DNA of 64,000 nt from Hydrogenophaga sp. (GCA_030682835.1 JAUXNG010000075.1:86104-150103); one strand, 5' to 3'; shown: positions 45,554 through 54,993, counted from the first letter of the stretch. Notes: generated by a model not told the origin, from the sequence alone. Translations and numbers: made by a program.

Positions 45554-46606
45554 TCAGCCGAGGTTGCGCACGATGAACGGGCCCAGCCAGTTCGCCATGG
45601 CCAGCGGCATGCGGCGCCAGGTGGCGATCAGCAGCTGGTACTTGGCGTTCGTCGGGTTGTTCTGCGGGATGCTCTCGCGCTTGTAGAGGCGGTATTCGTA
45701 GTGCAGCGGTGTGGGCTCGAAACCCCAGTTTTTCTTGAACGCGTAGGGGCCGGTGCCCGCCTTGCTGCGGCCATAGTCGAACACCCTGAGGCCGCGGGCA
45801 CAGGCACGGCGCATCAGCTCCCAGTACTTGAAGTCGTTGGCGGCCAGGTCGCGAGCGCTCTCGAAGTCGCCGGCGTAATACGGCAGCACCTCGTCACGGA
45901 AATAGAAGCTCAGCACGCTGGACACCGGCTCGCCGGTGGCCGAGCAAATCGTGAGCACCTCACAGTCGGTGCCGAAGGTCTTCATCAGCGCCTGGAAATA
46001 GCGCTTGGGCATGGCCGGGGTGCCGTGGCGGTGCACGTTGTCGGCGTAGACGGCGAAGAAGCGGTCCACGTTCGGGTCGATGTGCGAGGTGAGCCCGTTC
46101 TTGATGCCCTTGCGCACCATGGCGCGCTGCTTGCGCGGAATGGCGAGCAGGTTGTCTTCTTCGGCCGGCAGGATCTCCTTGCGGAACGTCACGTACAGGT
46201 CTTGCAGCGGCCAGTCGGTGTGCCGGCGCTCCACATTGCGCAGCTCCAGGTGGTCGGTGCCGAGCTGCTGGGCGAGACGCTGGGCCTCCTCTTCGAGCGC
46301 GTTGGCCGCCGCGTCACTCAGCGCGGCCACGCCGCCATACACGGCAAACGGCAGGCTGGTGAGGGAATTGCCGAACAGGCGGCTGTTCACATGGCCCAGC
46401 GGCAGCACGCCCTGAATGACGCCCTGCGATTCGGCGAACAGGAAGTACGTGTCGTGGTGGAACACGTCACGGATGACGCTCTGCCAGCCGGCACGGTGAA
46501 AGAAGGTGGCCTGTGGGCAGGCCTGCACGAAAGCGTCCCACCGGGCGACCTGCTGTGCATCGCGACTGTCAAGGCGATGGATGTGCAACGCGGCAAGCTC
46601 AGACAA
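45554..46606 (-). CDS. FemAB-family XrtA/PEP-CTERM system-associated protein
   Basis: The 350-residue GNAT-fold protein has ATFFHRAGWQSVIRDVF near residue 34, RKQRAMVRKGIKNGL near 160 and DYGRSKAGTGPYAFKKNWGF near 295, matching TIGR03019. FemAB relatives transfer amino acids or acyl groups; the substrate here is unknown. The start is TTG 46606, overlapping the deacetylase stop by eight bases; no ATG fits, and this start gives a normal N-terminus length. Confidence 0.87.
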   Translation of the reverse strand: MSELAALHIHRLDSRDAQQVARWDAFVQACPQATFFHRAGWQSVIRDVFHHDTYFLFAESQGVIQGVLPLGHVNSRLFGNSLTSLPFAVYGGVAALSDAAANALEEEAQRLAQQLGTDHLELRNVERRHTDWPLQDLYVTFRKEILPAEEDNLLAIPRKQRAMVRKGIKNGLTSHIDPNVDRFFAVYADNVHRHGTPAMPKRYFQALMKTFGTDCEVLTICSATGEPVSSVLSFYFRDEVLPYYAGDFESARDLAANDFKYWELMRRACARGLRVFDYGRSKAGTGPYAFKKNWGFEPTPLHYEYRLYKRESIPQNNPTNAKYQLLIATWRRMPLAMANWLGPFIVRNLG

Positions 46607-47465
46607 CCGTTACCCCCTGCGCTCGTTCGGGCAGAAAGATCTGGTCCATGCGGCCCCAGCTGAAATCGTCGAGCAGGCTCTCCAGCCGCTGCTCGGTACG
46701 CCCGATGTTCACGTAATGGCGGAAGCGGGTCTTGAAGTCGATTCCCGCGACACGGGGCTGGTCGGCGTCGATCTCCCAGGGGTGGCAATAGAACACGGCG
46801 GCCTGCTCGTCGCGCTGATTCACCTGCTGGATCATCCAGCGCGACAGCGGGTACGGCAGCAGGCGGAAATAGCCGCCGCCGCTGGACGGCAGGTTGCGGT
46901 TGAACAGGCGCAGCGTGGTGGGCGGAATCTCCACCAGGCCGGGGCGGATCTGATGCACGAAGCGCGGTGCGTCGGGCATGCCGTAGTGGTCGTGCTGCAC
47001 CGGGTAGATGCTGGAGCTGTAGCGGTAGCCCGCGGCCTCCAGGCTGTCGAGCGCCCACAGGTTGCCCGCACCAATGGAAAAGCTGGGAGCGCGGTAACCC
47101 ACCACCGGAACGCCGCCGATGTCTTCCAGGATCGACTTGGCCTTGCTGATGTCGTCGGCAAAAGCGGCTTCGCTCAGGTCGCTGGCGCGTTCGTGTCCGT
47201 ACCCATGGCTGGCCAGTTCGTGGCCGTCGGCCACGATGCGGCGCACCAGTGCCGGGTAGCGCTCGGCCACCCAGCCCAGGGTGAAGAACGTGGCCTTGGT
47301 GCCCTTGCGGTCCAGCATGTCGAGCATGCGGTGCACGTTGCGTTCGACGCGGCACTCGGTCGTGTCCCAGTCGGCGCGGTCGATGTGCGAGGCAAACGCC
47401 GAGACCTGGAAATAGTCCTCCACGTCGATCGTCAGTGCGTTGGTGATGGGGGAGCGTGTGCTCAT
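46599..47465 (-). CDS. XrtA system polysaccharide deacetylase
   Basis: The 288-residue NodB-type enzyme has LTIDVEDYFQVSAF near residue 11, TKATFFTLGWVAERYP near 62, ASHGYGHERASDLS near 88, VGYRAPSFSIG near 125 and VFYCHPWEID near 225, matching TIGR03006. It should remove N-acetyl groups from EPS, probably in the periplasm. ATG 47465 overlaps the ATPase stop (ATGA); a much longer open frame upstream is a shadow. Confidence 0.9.
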   Translation of the reverse strand: MSTRSPITNALTIDVEDYFQVSAFASHIDRADWDTTECRVERNVHRMLDMLDRKGTKATFFTLGWVAERYPALVRRIVADGHELASHGYGHERASDLSEAAFADDISKAKSILEDIGGVPVVGYRAPSFSIGAGNLWALDSLEAAGYRYSSSIYPVQHDHYGMPDAPRFVHQIRPGLVEIPPTTLRLFNRNLPSSGGGYFRLLPYPLSRWMIQQVNQRDEQAAVFYCHPWEIDADQPRVAGIDFKTRFRHYVNIGRTEQRLESLLDDFSWGRMDQIFLPERAQGVTVV

Positions 47466-48619
47466 GGGGCCTCGCCTCCGGAAGGGGTCTGCTCGCTCGG
47501 GGCCGGCCGGCGCGCACCGCTGGCGATCTTCTTGAGCGCGCTCAGAATCTCCAGGCTGATGCGCTCCTGGCGCAGCACGCTGCGCTCGATGCGCAGCAGG
47601 CGGTCGCTGAGCTGCTCGGCCGACACGCGCGTGAGCTGCTCGTTCATGCCGTCCACCAGCCCGGCGTCCAGCTCGAATTCGGACAGGTCGGCCGCTTCGG
47701 CCCATGAAGCGGCCTCGGCGACGCGACTGACCGGGGCCGGCACCTTGGCCAGATGCGCCCACGGGCCGGGCACCGCGGGAGCGGCAGGTGCCTCGGCCGG
47801 CGGGGCGCTGTTTTCGGTCAGGATCTCGGCGGCCACCTCTTGCATGGCCTCCAGAGTGAAATGCGTGGTTTCCGACAGGTAGCCCTGCAGCAGCAGGCGG
47901 TCGCAAACCGAATTGATACGCCGCGGAATGCCGCCCGAATGCTCGTAGATGGCCCGGAACACGGCCGGGTCAAAGGTGGGCTTGTCGGTGGCGCCGGCGC
48001 ACTTCAGGCGGTGCTCGATGTAGGCGCGCGTGTCTTCTTCGTCCAGCGGGCCCAGGTGGCAGCGCGCGGTGACGCGCTGACGCAGCTGCAGCATGCCGGG
48101 GCCCTGCAGGATCTCGCGGAACTCGGGCTGCCCCACCAGGAAGGTCTGCAGCAGCGCCTGGTCGCCAAACTGGAAGTTGGAGAGCATGCGCAGCTCTTCC
48201 ACCGCCTGGTGCTGCAGGTTCTGCGCCTCGTCCACGATCAGCAGGCAGCGCTTGCCCTGCGTGGTCTGGGTGATGAAGAAGGCTTCCAGCGCCATCAGCA
48301 TGTCGGCCTTGCCGCTGCCGCGCACCGTCACGCCGAAGGCGCCGCACACCATGCGCAGGGCGTCTTCAGCCCCCAGCTGCGTGCTGACGAGGTGCGCAGC
48401 CACCACGGCGCCGTTCTCCAGGCTTTCCAGCAGATCGCGGACGATCGTGGTCTTGCCGGCGCCCACCTCTCCGGTGATGACGATGAAGCCCTCGCCGCGC
48501 ATGACGCCGTAGACGAGGTAGGAGCGGGCACGCCGGTGCGGCTTGCTGCTGTAATAGAAACGGGGATCGGGGTTGAGCTGAAAAGGTTTGCTGGTCAGCC
48601 CGTAAAACGCTTCATACAT
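47462..48619 (-). CDS. XrtA/PEP-CTERM system-associated AAA ATPase
   Basis: The 385-residue protein starts MYEAFYGLTSKPFQLNPDP and has Walker A GEVGAGKTTIVRDLL near residue 50 and Walker B CLLIVDEAQNL near 125, like ExeA/TIGR03015 ATPases. The C-terminal part after residue 270 is Ala/Pro-rich with a predicted coiled stretch. It may energise or regulate EPS secretion. It follows the outer-membrane protein gene by three bases. Confidence 0.9.
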   Translation of the reverse strand: MYEAFYGLTSKPFQLNPDPRFYYSSKPHRRARSYLVYGVMRGEGFIVITGEVGAGKTTIVRDLLESLENGAVVAAHLVSTQLGAEDALRMVCGAFGVTVRGSGKADMLMALEAFFITQTTQGKRCLLIVDEAQNLQHQAVEELRMLSNFQFGDQALLQTFLVGQPEFREILQGPGMLQLRQRVTARCHLGPLDEEDTRAYIEHRLKCAGATDKPTFDPAVFRAIYEHSGGIPRRINSVCDRLLLQGYLSETTHFTLEAMQEVAAEILTENSAPPAEAPAAPAVPGPWAHLAKVPAPVSRVAEAASWAEAADLSEFELDAGLVDGMNEQLTRVSAEQLSDRLLRIERSVLRQERISLEILSALKKIASGARRPAPSEQTPSGGEAP

Positions 48620-48622
48620 GGA

Positions 48623-50206
48623 TCAGAACCGATGGGTGACGACGGCCGCCAGGGACGTCTCGCCGTATTCGCGCACGCTTCCGTCGTGCTGTGTGCGGCT
48701 CAAGCGCACGCTGCCCGTGGTGCGGGGCGCCAGCTGTGAGGACAGGCCGACGGCCAGCGTGGTCGATCGGCTGGAATCGACGGTGCCCGTGCTGCGGGTG
48801 CCCGTGAGGGAAACGTTGGCAGACATGCGCGGGGTGAGGCGATGTGCATAACCCGCGCTCCAGCCGTTGCGCTGGATGCGGTCGTTGGTATCAAAGTCGT
48901 CCGGCAGCGCGGGCGCTCCCGCCAGGGGTGCGGCCAGCCGGCTGGCGTCGCTGCGCGTGAGCGCCAGGGTGACGGCCCCACGCGCGCCCAGCAGCACCAC
49001 GGAGAGTTGCTGAGAACGCTCCAGAGTGGAACCCGAGGTCAGGAAGGTCTGGAAAACATTCAGATCGCCCGACAGCCCGAGATCGAGCAAGGTCTTGTTG
49101 ACCTCGATCTCTCGCTCAACAGGGTCGGTGAACTGGGTCGCAAAAGAACTGTCGAGCAGGCTTCGAAGGGTGCCCAGCGGAGCCGCACCGGCCTGCAGGC
49201 CGTTGTCGGATACTCCTTTGCGATCGGTGTAGCGCCACACGGTTCGCCCTGTGCTGTGCTGGAACGACACGCTGTGTCCTTTGCCGAAGTAGCGGTCTTC
49301 CACGCCCGCGTAAAGCCGCGTTCGGTTGGAGGGCCGCCATTCCACATTGAGCCCTGTCGTGTTGTACGACTCACGGGACAGCGTGAGGATGTCGTTGGAC
49401 TCGCGTCCCACCTGCCCTGTCACGACCAGCTGCGGCGTCACGTTGTAGATGAGCCCCGCCCTGACGCTGTCGGAGCGGGTCTCACGACCACCTTCATAGT
49501 CAATTGACTGAGTGCGTGCGTCCAGCGACCATCCGAAGGAACCCACTGCACCGCGGTTCACCAGTCGGGCCGATGCGTCTTGCGCGGTGAGGTCGGGCCG
49601 TGCGGCAGATTCGCTGTTCACCGTCTGCAAGCCGTAACGCAGCTCGTAGTCGGCCACACTGCCCAGTGTCCCGCGCACGTAGGGCGAAATCCGGAAGTTC
49701 GCCGTCTGGGACTGGTTGGCGCGCGAACGACTCGTGCCGGGTGCGTCGAACGCCGAGATGGACTCGTCGGCCACAGAGCCCGACAGATCCACAAAAGCGC
49801 GGTTGGCCCAGGCATTCACCGTGGCGCTGGCGTCCAGGCCGTGCCGAATCTTGTTGCGCGAGCTGTTCTGCAGGTAGGTCTGGCCGGTGAGCGAATAGTC
49901 GAAATAGCCTTTCACGCGCGGCGTGTTCAGGACACCGCGAACGCCGGGCGACACTTCAAGCAACTGTTCGGCACGCGAACTTCCGCTCGACAGCGAGCCG
50001 TTGTCAGACAGAGTCACCCCCACCGTCACACGGGGCTCGATCCATACCGAGGGCTTCGGGCCTTCCGGTCCGAGGCTGTCTCCGCCGGCCTGCCCTGCCA
50101 CCTGGGCGTGTGCCAGGCCGGCGAGCGAGAACGACAGGGCGGCACAGCTGGCCACGGTGCCAGCGCGGCGGGGCAAGGAACGCGGCGAGGTGGGACGCAG
50201 GATCAT
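48623..50206 (-). CDS. XrtA-associated outer-membrane beta-barrel protein
   Basis: The 527-residue protein has a signal peptide ending in LAHA near residue 34 and a long series of amphipathic beta strands ending in a C-terminal aromatic (VVTHRF), typical of outer-membrane barrels. It fits TIGR03016. A role in EPS export or surface display is inferred from its place between the tyrosine kinase and the ATPase. ATG 50206 is chosen because it begins the signal peptide; the longer frame upstream overlaps the kinase gene. Confidence 0.87.
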   Translation of the reverse strand: MILRPTSPRSLPRRAGTVASCAALSFSLAGLAHAQVAGQAGGDSLGPEGPKPSVWIEPRVTVGVTLSDNGSLSSGSSRAEQLLEVSPGVRGVLNTPRVKGYFDYSLTGQTYLQNSSRNKIRHGLDASATVNAWANRAFVDLSGSVADESISAFDAPGTSRSRANQSQTANFRISPYVRGTLGSVADYELRYGLQTVNSESAARPDLTAQDASARLVNRGAVGSFGWSLDARTQSIDYEGGRETRSDSVRAGLIYNVTPQLVVTGQVGRESNDILTLSRESYNTTGLNVEWRPSNRTRLYAGVEDRYFGKGHSVSFQHSTGRTVWRYTDRKGVSDNGLQAGAAPLGTLRSLLDSSFATQFTDPVEREIEVNKTLLDLGLSGDLNVFQTFLTSGSTLERSQQLSVVLLGARGAVTLALTRSDASRLAAPLAGAPALPDDFDTNDRIQRNGWSAGYAHRLTPRMSANVSLTGTRSTGTVDSSRSTTLAVGLSSQLAPRTTGSVRLSRTQHDGSVREYGETSLAAVVTHRF

Positions 50207-50231
50207 GGCCGGGGTCTCTCCAATGGTTGGC

Positions 50232-51188
50232 TCATGCCTGAGCAGTGGCGGGTGACGGGGTATCGGCGGTGGCGTTACCCGCACCTCCATACCCGTAGCC
50301 GTAGCCATACCCGTAGCCATAGGCGTCCTGATCGCCACCACGCGCCTGGTTGAGCACCAGCAGCTTGATGGGGCAGGCTTCGATGGTCGTCATCGCGTGG
50401 CGCACCTGGGACTGCAGCGTCTTTTCGGCCTGCACCACCATCACCACCTGGCCCATGTGCGTGGCGAGAACACGCGACTCGGTCGTCAGCAGCAGGGGCG
50501 GCGAATCGAAAATAATGATCCGGTCGGGGTAACGCTGACCCATTTCCTCGATCAGCCGGGTCATGGCGTCACTGGCCAGCAGTTCGGTGGCCCGCGGATG
50601 GGGCGAGCCGCTGGGCAGCAGGCTGAGCTTGTCCACGTTGGTGCGCAGCAGAACGTCGGACATTTCCATGCGCTCGTCGAGCAGCAGGTCAAGCAATCCT
50701 TTTGTGGCGGGCAAGCCCAGCTCACGCATGAGCGAGGGGCGAGCCACGTCAGCGTCCACCAGCAGCACGCGGTAATCCAGCTCCATGGCAATGCTCATGG
50801 CCAGGTTGATGGCCGTGAAGCTCTTGCCCTCCCCTGGCATGGCACTCGTGATCATGATCAGGTTGCCGTTGGACACAACGGACGCGCCTTTGCCGGTGGC
50901 ATTGGCTAGCAGGGGCCGCTTGATCACGCGGAACTGGTCTGCAATCGTCGAGCGCGAGGCATGGGGTGTGACGAAGCCCCGGTTCATCAGGGTAGCCAAG
51001 TCGAGCTCAACCGCGCGGGACACGGGCTCGGCCGGGGCGCTGACGACCGGCGCCGACGCAGGTACCGCAGGGGGCGAAACGCGCGGGCCAACCGCGGGCT
51101 GATGCGCCGCGTCGGCGGCTGAAACATCGACGCCGGCCTGGCGCAGTTGCTCTAGGCGAAGGGCGGCTTTTTCAATGAGACTGGTCAT
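50232..51188 (-). CDS. XrtA-associated tyrosine autokinase (BY-kinase)
   Basis: The 318-residue cytoplasmic kinase has Walker A SAMPGEGKSFTAINL near residue 115, Walker A' VLLVDADVARPS near 140 and Walker B IIIFDSPPLLL near 222. Its C-terminal tail alternates Tyr and Gly over about 14 residues, the autophosphorylation cluster. It fits TIGR03018 and should work with the chain-length protein encoded just upstream (9-base gap) to control EPS polymer length. The tail is encoded by a short tandem DNA repeat at about 50284-50324. Confidence 0.92.
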   Translation of the reverse strand: MTSLIEKAALRLEQLRQAGVDVSAADAAHQPAVGPRVSPPAVPASAPVVSAPAEPVSRAVELDLATLMNRGFVTPHASRSTIADQFRVIKRPLLANATGKGASVVSNGNLIMITSAMPGEGKSFTAINLAMSIAMELDYRVLLVDADVARPSLMRELGLPATKGLLDLLLDERMEMSDVLLRTNVDKLSLLPSGSPHPRATELLASDAMTRLIEEMGQRYPDRIIIFDSPPLLLTTESRVLATHMGQVVMVVQAEKTLQSQVRHAMTTIEACPIKLLVLNQARGGDQDAYGYGYGYGYGYGGAGNATADTPSPATAQA

Positions 51189-51197
51189 GTTTTTCGA

Positions 51198-52760
51198 TCA
51201 CCTTCCAAGGCCAGAGCGGTAGGACAGCACCGCCATACCGACCGCAAACACCACCACCAGCGCCGCCAGCGAGATCACAAAACGCACGACGCTGCGGGTC
51301 TCGCGTTTGCGCACGTCGTCGTTGCGGATAAGTGTGACCACGCCAAGCAGCGGCAGGTCGGTGGCATTGCGCAGGGAACTGGCGTCAAAGAACACCGGTC
51401 TCACCTGGCTAACGAGAAACGCCACGCCCAGGCCGGCACCGAGGGCGGCGAGCAGTGCCATGGGCAGAAGAAGCACGCGATTGGGCGCGACCGGTGATGG
51501 ATTGGCCCGCGGCGGGTCGATCACACGGAAATCGGCCAGGCTGGACGAGCTCTCCAGCTGCCCGCTCATGGTGATGGACTCGCGCCGCGCCACCAGATCG
51601 CTGTAGTTCTTGCGGTGCACTTCATAGTCGCGGTTCAGGCGCGCCAGCTCGGCTTCAATCTGCGGCGCCACCTTCATCTGCTCACGGGAACGGCTCACCC
51701 TCGACTCGAACTCCGACACCCGGGCGCGCAAAGACGCCACCTGCACTTCTGCAGCCGAATGGATGCGCGAGAGCTCCACCAGCGCGGGATTGGTTTCGAT
51801 CATCGGCTGGCCGGGGTTTGCCCGAGCTGCGCGTTCCAGATCCGCCAGCTCCCGCTTTTTCTGCGCTTCAAGCTCGCCGATGAGACGCCGCGTGTTGATC
51901 ACGTCGGGGTGCTGCTCCGTGAAGCGCTGCAGCAATACGTCGAGGTTGCGCTTGAGCGCGTCGATACGGGAATCCAGCTCAGGCGTGGCGAGAAAGGCAG
52001 AGGATTGCATCGGACTGGCACGCTGAGCAGCCCTTGCCTGGTCGAGCTGGCGGCGTGCGACCTGTCGTGCGCTTTCGGCTTCCTGAAGTTCGAGCCTGGC
52101 CTGGTTCAGCATGGCCGAGGTCTCGGCCATGCGGCCTGCCATGTCGAGCCCGCCCTCGCTCTGAAGGTCGATGTTGCGCAACCGGAATTCCTTCAGACGC
52201 GTCTCAGCCTCAGTCAGCTTGGATTCGTAGCTGCCAATCTGCTCTTCGATGAAACGACGTGCGCTGTCGGAATCGGTCTTCGAATCACCCAGGCTCGACT
52301 CCACGAAAATGGTCATCAGCGCCTGCACCACCCGCAGAGCCTTGTCTGGGGTCTCGCCGCGGTAGGAGAGCGTATACAAGTTGTCCCGGCCGGTCGAACG
52401 GATGGACAGCGATCGGGTGACCTGATCAACCAGCGCGTCCTGCTGCTGTTTGGTCTTGGCACCCAGGTCCAGATCGGCCATTCGGATCAGCTTTTCCACC
52501 GTGGGGCGGCTGATCAGCGTGCGGCTGAGCATGGTGACCTGCTGTTCGATGTTGGGCTGAACCGCCAGACCAGACATCAGGGGGCGCAGGATGGACTGGG
52601 TGTCCACGTACACCCGGGCCGAGGCCTCAAAGCGGTCAGGCATGACCAGAACGGCCGTTGCGCCCACGGCAGCAACCACCCAGGCCACGAGTACGCCCAG
52701 GCGACGGTACTTCCACATTCCCCTTAGAAATGTGAAAACTTGATTGATGAGATCGTGCAT
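51198..52760 (-). CDS. XrtA-associated polysaccharide chain-length determinant (Wzc/BexC-like)
   Basis: The 520-residue protein has membrane segments near residues 22-42 and 425-445 plus one near 490-510, with a large periplasmic coiled-coil region between. VYVDTQSILRPLMSGLAVQ near residue 50 and the Pro-rich IDPPRANPSPVAPNR near 410 are typical of TIGR03007. It is a Wzz-type polymerisation co-partner whose kinase domain is the separate gene 50232-51188. Confidence 0.9.
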   Translation of the reverse strand: MHDLINQVFTFLRGMWKYRRLGVLVAWVVAAVGATAVLVMPDRFEASARVYVDTQSILRPLMSGLAVQPNIEQQVTMLSRTLISRPTVEKLIRMADLDLGAKTKQQQDALVDQVTRSLSIRSTGRDNLYTLSYRGETPDKALRVVQALMTIFVESSLGDSKTDSDSARRFIEEQIGSYESKLTEAETRLKEFRLRNIDLQSEGGLDMAGRMAETSAMLNQARLELQEAESARQVARRQLDQARAAQRASPMQSSAFLATPELDSRIDALKRNLDVLLQRFTEQHPDVINTRRLIGELEAQKKRELADLERAARANPGQPMIETNPALVELSRIHSAAEVQVASLRARVSEFESRVSRSREQMKVAPQIEAELARLNRDYEVHRKNYSDLVARRESITMSGQLESSSSLADFRVIDPPRANPSPVAPNRVLLLPMALLAALGAGLGVAFLVSQVRPVFFDASSLRNATDLPLLGVVTLIRNDDVRKRETRSVVRFVISLAALVVVFAVGMAVLSYRSGLGR

Positions 52761-52784
52761 GCAGAAAGCCGTTTGTGACGACGC

Positions 52785-52816
52785 AAAAAAAGGCCCCGAC
52801 CAGTACGTGACCGGCC
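52785..52816 (-). terminator. hairpin with T run between export and chain-length genes
   Basis: On the minus strand GGCC ... GGCC with an inner CCGGT/ACTGG stem is followed by seven T. It sits within the EPS operon between epsE-like and chain-length genes, so it may be a partial terminator or attenuator. Confidence 0.45.
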
Positions 52817-52838
52817 GTTAAGCCTCAGGCGGAAAGAA

Positions 52839-53477
52839 TTAGAACCAGCCTTGCGGAATGATCAGAATGTCACCAGGGAGCATTTCGACGTTGGCCGAGA
52901 TGTCGCCACGTTTGATCAGGTCTTGCAAGCGCACGCTGTAGCGCTTGTTACCCTCACTCGCACGCACGATAGTCGCCTTGTTTCCATCGGCGAAGTCGGT
53001 GAGCCCCCCGGCGGCGATCATCACATCCATGACCGTCATCTTCTGCTTGTAGGGCAGAAACTGCGGGCGGGCGGCCTCGCCCACCACACGGATCTGTTCG
53101 CTGTACGGACCCACAAAACTGGTCACCACCACGGTGACCACAGGGTCTCGCACGTACTTGCCCAGAGACTGCTCGACGTCGCGGGCGATCTGGGTGGGCG
53201 TTTTGCCCTGTGCCACCAGTTCGTCGACCAGCGGGGTTGAAATCTTGCCGTCGGGTCGCACCGGTACCGTGGAGGACAGTTCAGGATTGCGCCAGACCGT
53301 GATGTTCAAGGTGTCGCCAGGCCCGACCACATAGTTGTAGTCCGCCTTCGACGCCAGCGCAGGCGCAGCGGGGTGCGCGCCGCCCTGCGATGCACAGCCC
53401 GCGAGACCTACAAAAAGAGCCATGGCGGTGATACCGCCAATCGCGACACGAACGCAGCCCGAAGCATGTTTTTGCAT
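52839..53477 (-). CDS. XrtA-associated exopolysaccharide export lipoprotein (Wza/EpsE-like)
   Basis: The 212-residue protein has a lipoprotein signal with lipobox LAGC near residue 28. A polysaccharide biosynthesis/export domain starts YVVGPGDTLNITVWRNPELS near 50, and a SLBB-like part includes IRVVGEAARPQFLPYKQKM near 135. It fits TIGR03027 and should form or join the outer-membrane export channel. GGAGGAA lies 8 bases before ATG 53477. It heads the long EPS assembly operon. Confidence 0.9.
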   Translation of the reverse strand: MQKHASGCVRVAIGGITAMALFVGLAGCASQGGAHPAAPALASKADYNYVVGPGDTLNITVWRNPELSSTVPVRPDGKISTPLVDELVAQGKTPTQIARDVEQSLGKYVRDPVVTVVVTSFVGPYSEQIRVVGEAARPQFLPYKQKMTVMDVMIAAGGLTDFADGNKATIVRASEGNKRYSVRLQDLIKRGDISANVEMLPGDILIIPQGWF

Positions 53478-53617
53478 GAACCATTTCCTCCAAAGGATCG
53501 AGAAATGTTAATAAAAGTTAACGTAAAAAGAATATACCGCACACCTACGGCATTTGCCTACAGTGAAGGGGCCACGGAACGGCGGGGTTGAGGATAGGTG
53601 ATTGGCCTTCAAAACAA

Positions 53618-53633
53618 TGTTCGATATCGAACA
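53618..53633. promoter_or_regulatory. 16-base perfect palindrome in the EPS/aminotransferase divergent region
   Basis: TGTTCGATATCGAACA is fully self-complementary and lies 140 bases upstream of the EPS export gene and 107 bases upstream of the aminotransferase gene. A dimeric repressor or activator site is likely. Confidence 0.45.
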
Positions 53634-53739
53634 CAACACAAATGAAGCGCGAGATATTTGTCAGGTCGCGTCAGGCGGGCCCGGGCACGGGCCGGTAAAA
53701 TCTTGCGCGTCTTAGACACCACCATCCAGGAAACCCAGC

Positions 53740-54936
53740 ATGTCTCTCTTTTCAGCCGTCGAGATGGCGCCCCGCGACCCGATCCTGGGTCTCAACGAAC
53801 AGTTCGCCGCCGACACCAACCCGAACAAGGTCAACCTTGGTGTCGGCGTCTACTTTGACGACGCCGGCAAGCTGCCGCTGCTGCAGTGCGTGCAGGCTGC
53901 CGAGAAGACGATGATGGAAAAGCCCACCGCCCGCGGCTACCTGCCCATCGACGGCATCGCGGCCTACGACGCAGCGGTGAAGAGCCTCGTGTTCGGTGCC
54001 GACAGCGAGCCGGTGAAGAGCGGCCGCGTGGCCACGGTGCAGGGCATCGGCGGAACCGGTGGACTGAAGATCGGCGCCGACTTCCTGAAGAAGGTCAGCC
54101 CCAACGCCACGGTGCTCATCTCCGATCCCAGCTGGGAAAACCACCGCGCACTGTTCACCAGCGCTGGCTTCAAGGTCGACACCTACGCCTACTACGACGC
54201 GGAGAAACGCGGCGTCAACTTCGAAGGCATGCTCGCCAGCCTGAACGCCGCAGCCCCGGGCACCATCGTGCTGCTGCACGCCTGCTGCCACAACCCCACC
54301 GGCTACGACATCACCGCAGACCAGTGGGACCAAGTGATCGCTGTCATCAAGGACAAGGGCCTCACGCCCTTCCTCGACATGGCCTACCAGGGTTTCGGCC
54401 ACGGCATCGCCGAAGACGGCGCCGTCATCGGCAAGTTTGTGGCTGCCGGCCTCAACTTCTTCGTCTCCACCAGCTTTTCCAAGAGCTTCAGCCTTTACGG
54501 CGAGCGCGTGGGCGCCCTGTCGGTGGTCTGCGAAAACAAGGAAGAATGCGGGCGCGTGCTGTCGCAGCTGAAGATCGTCATCCGCACCAACTACTCCAAC
54601 CCGCCCATCCACGGCGGCGCGGTGGTGGCCGCCGTGCTGAACAACCCCGAGCTGCGTGCCCTGTGGGAACAGGAACTGGCCGAGATGCGCGTGCGCATCA
54701 AGGCGATGCGCCAGAAGCTCGTGGACGGCCTGAAAGCCGCCGGCGTGCAGCAGGACATGAGCTTCATCACCACCCAGATCGGCATGTTCAGCTACTCCGG
54801 TCTGTCCAAGGACCAGATGGTGCGTCTGCGCAGTGAGTTCGGCGTGTACGGCACCGACACCGGCCGCATGTGCGTGGCCGCTCTGAACAGCAAGAACATC
54901 GATTACGTCTGCCAGGCCATCGCCAAGGTGATCTGA
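53740..54936 (+). CDS. aromatic amino acid / aspartate aminotransferase
   Basis: The 398-residue fold-I PLP enzyme starts MSLFSAVEMAPRDPILGLNE. HACCHNPTGYDIT near residue 185 and TSFSKSFSLYGERVG near 245, with the PLP lysine in SFSKSF, mark the AspC/TyrB group; NTGRMCVAALN-like GTDTGRMCVAAL near 378 holds the substrate-carboxylate arginine. It transfers amino groups between glutamate and aspartate or aromatic acids. It is divergent from the EPS operon and unrelated to it in function. A -10-like TAAAAT lies near 53696. Confidence 0.92.
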   Translation: MSLFSAVEMAPRDPILGLNEQFAADTNPNKVNLGVGVYFDDAGKLPLLQCVQAAEKTMMEKPTARGYLPIDGIAAYDAAVKSLVFGADSEPVKSGRVATVQGIGGTGGLKIGADFLKKVSPNATVLISDPSWENHRALFTSAGFKVDTYAYYDAEKRGVNFEGMLASLNAAAPGTIVLLHACCHNPTGYDITADQWDQVIAVIKDKGLTPFLDMAYQGFGHGIAEDGAVIGKFVAAGLNFFVSTSFSKSFSLYGERVGALSVVCENKEECGRVLSQLKIVIRTNYSNPPIHGGAVVAAVLNNPELRALWEQELAEMRVRIKAMRQKLVDGLKAAGVQQDMSFITTQIGMFSYSGLSKDQMVRLRSEFGVYGTDTGRMCVAALNSKNIDYVCQAIAKVI

Positions 54937-54993
54937 GGCAGCACTTCGCGTCGCTTCACCGGCGCTGATTCGGTTCGTTGAACCAGGCAGACG

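Noticed and set aside
44138..46663. An 841-codon plus-strand open frame across three EPS genes
   Set aside because: It runs antisense through gene boundaries of well-recognised proteins and has shadow-type composition (His, Gln, Arg, Val).
50284..50324. The alternating repeat as a CRISPR-like or mobile array
   Set aside because: It is a few short units inside the kinase reading frame and encodes its Tyr-Gly tail. No CRISPR array or cas gene was seen in the window.
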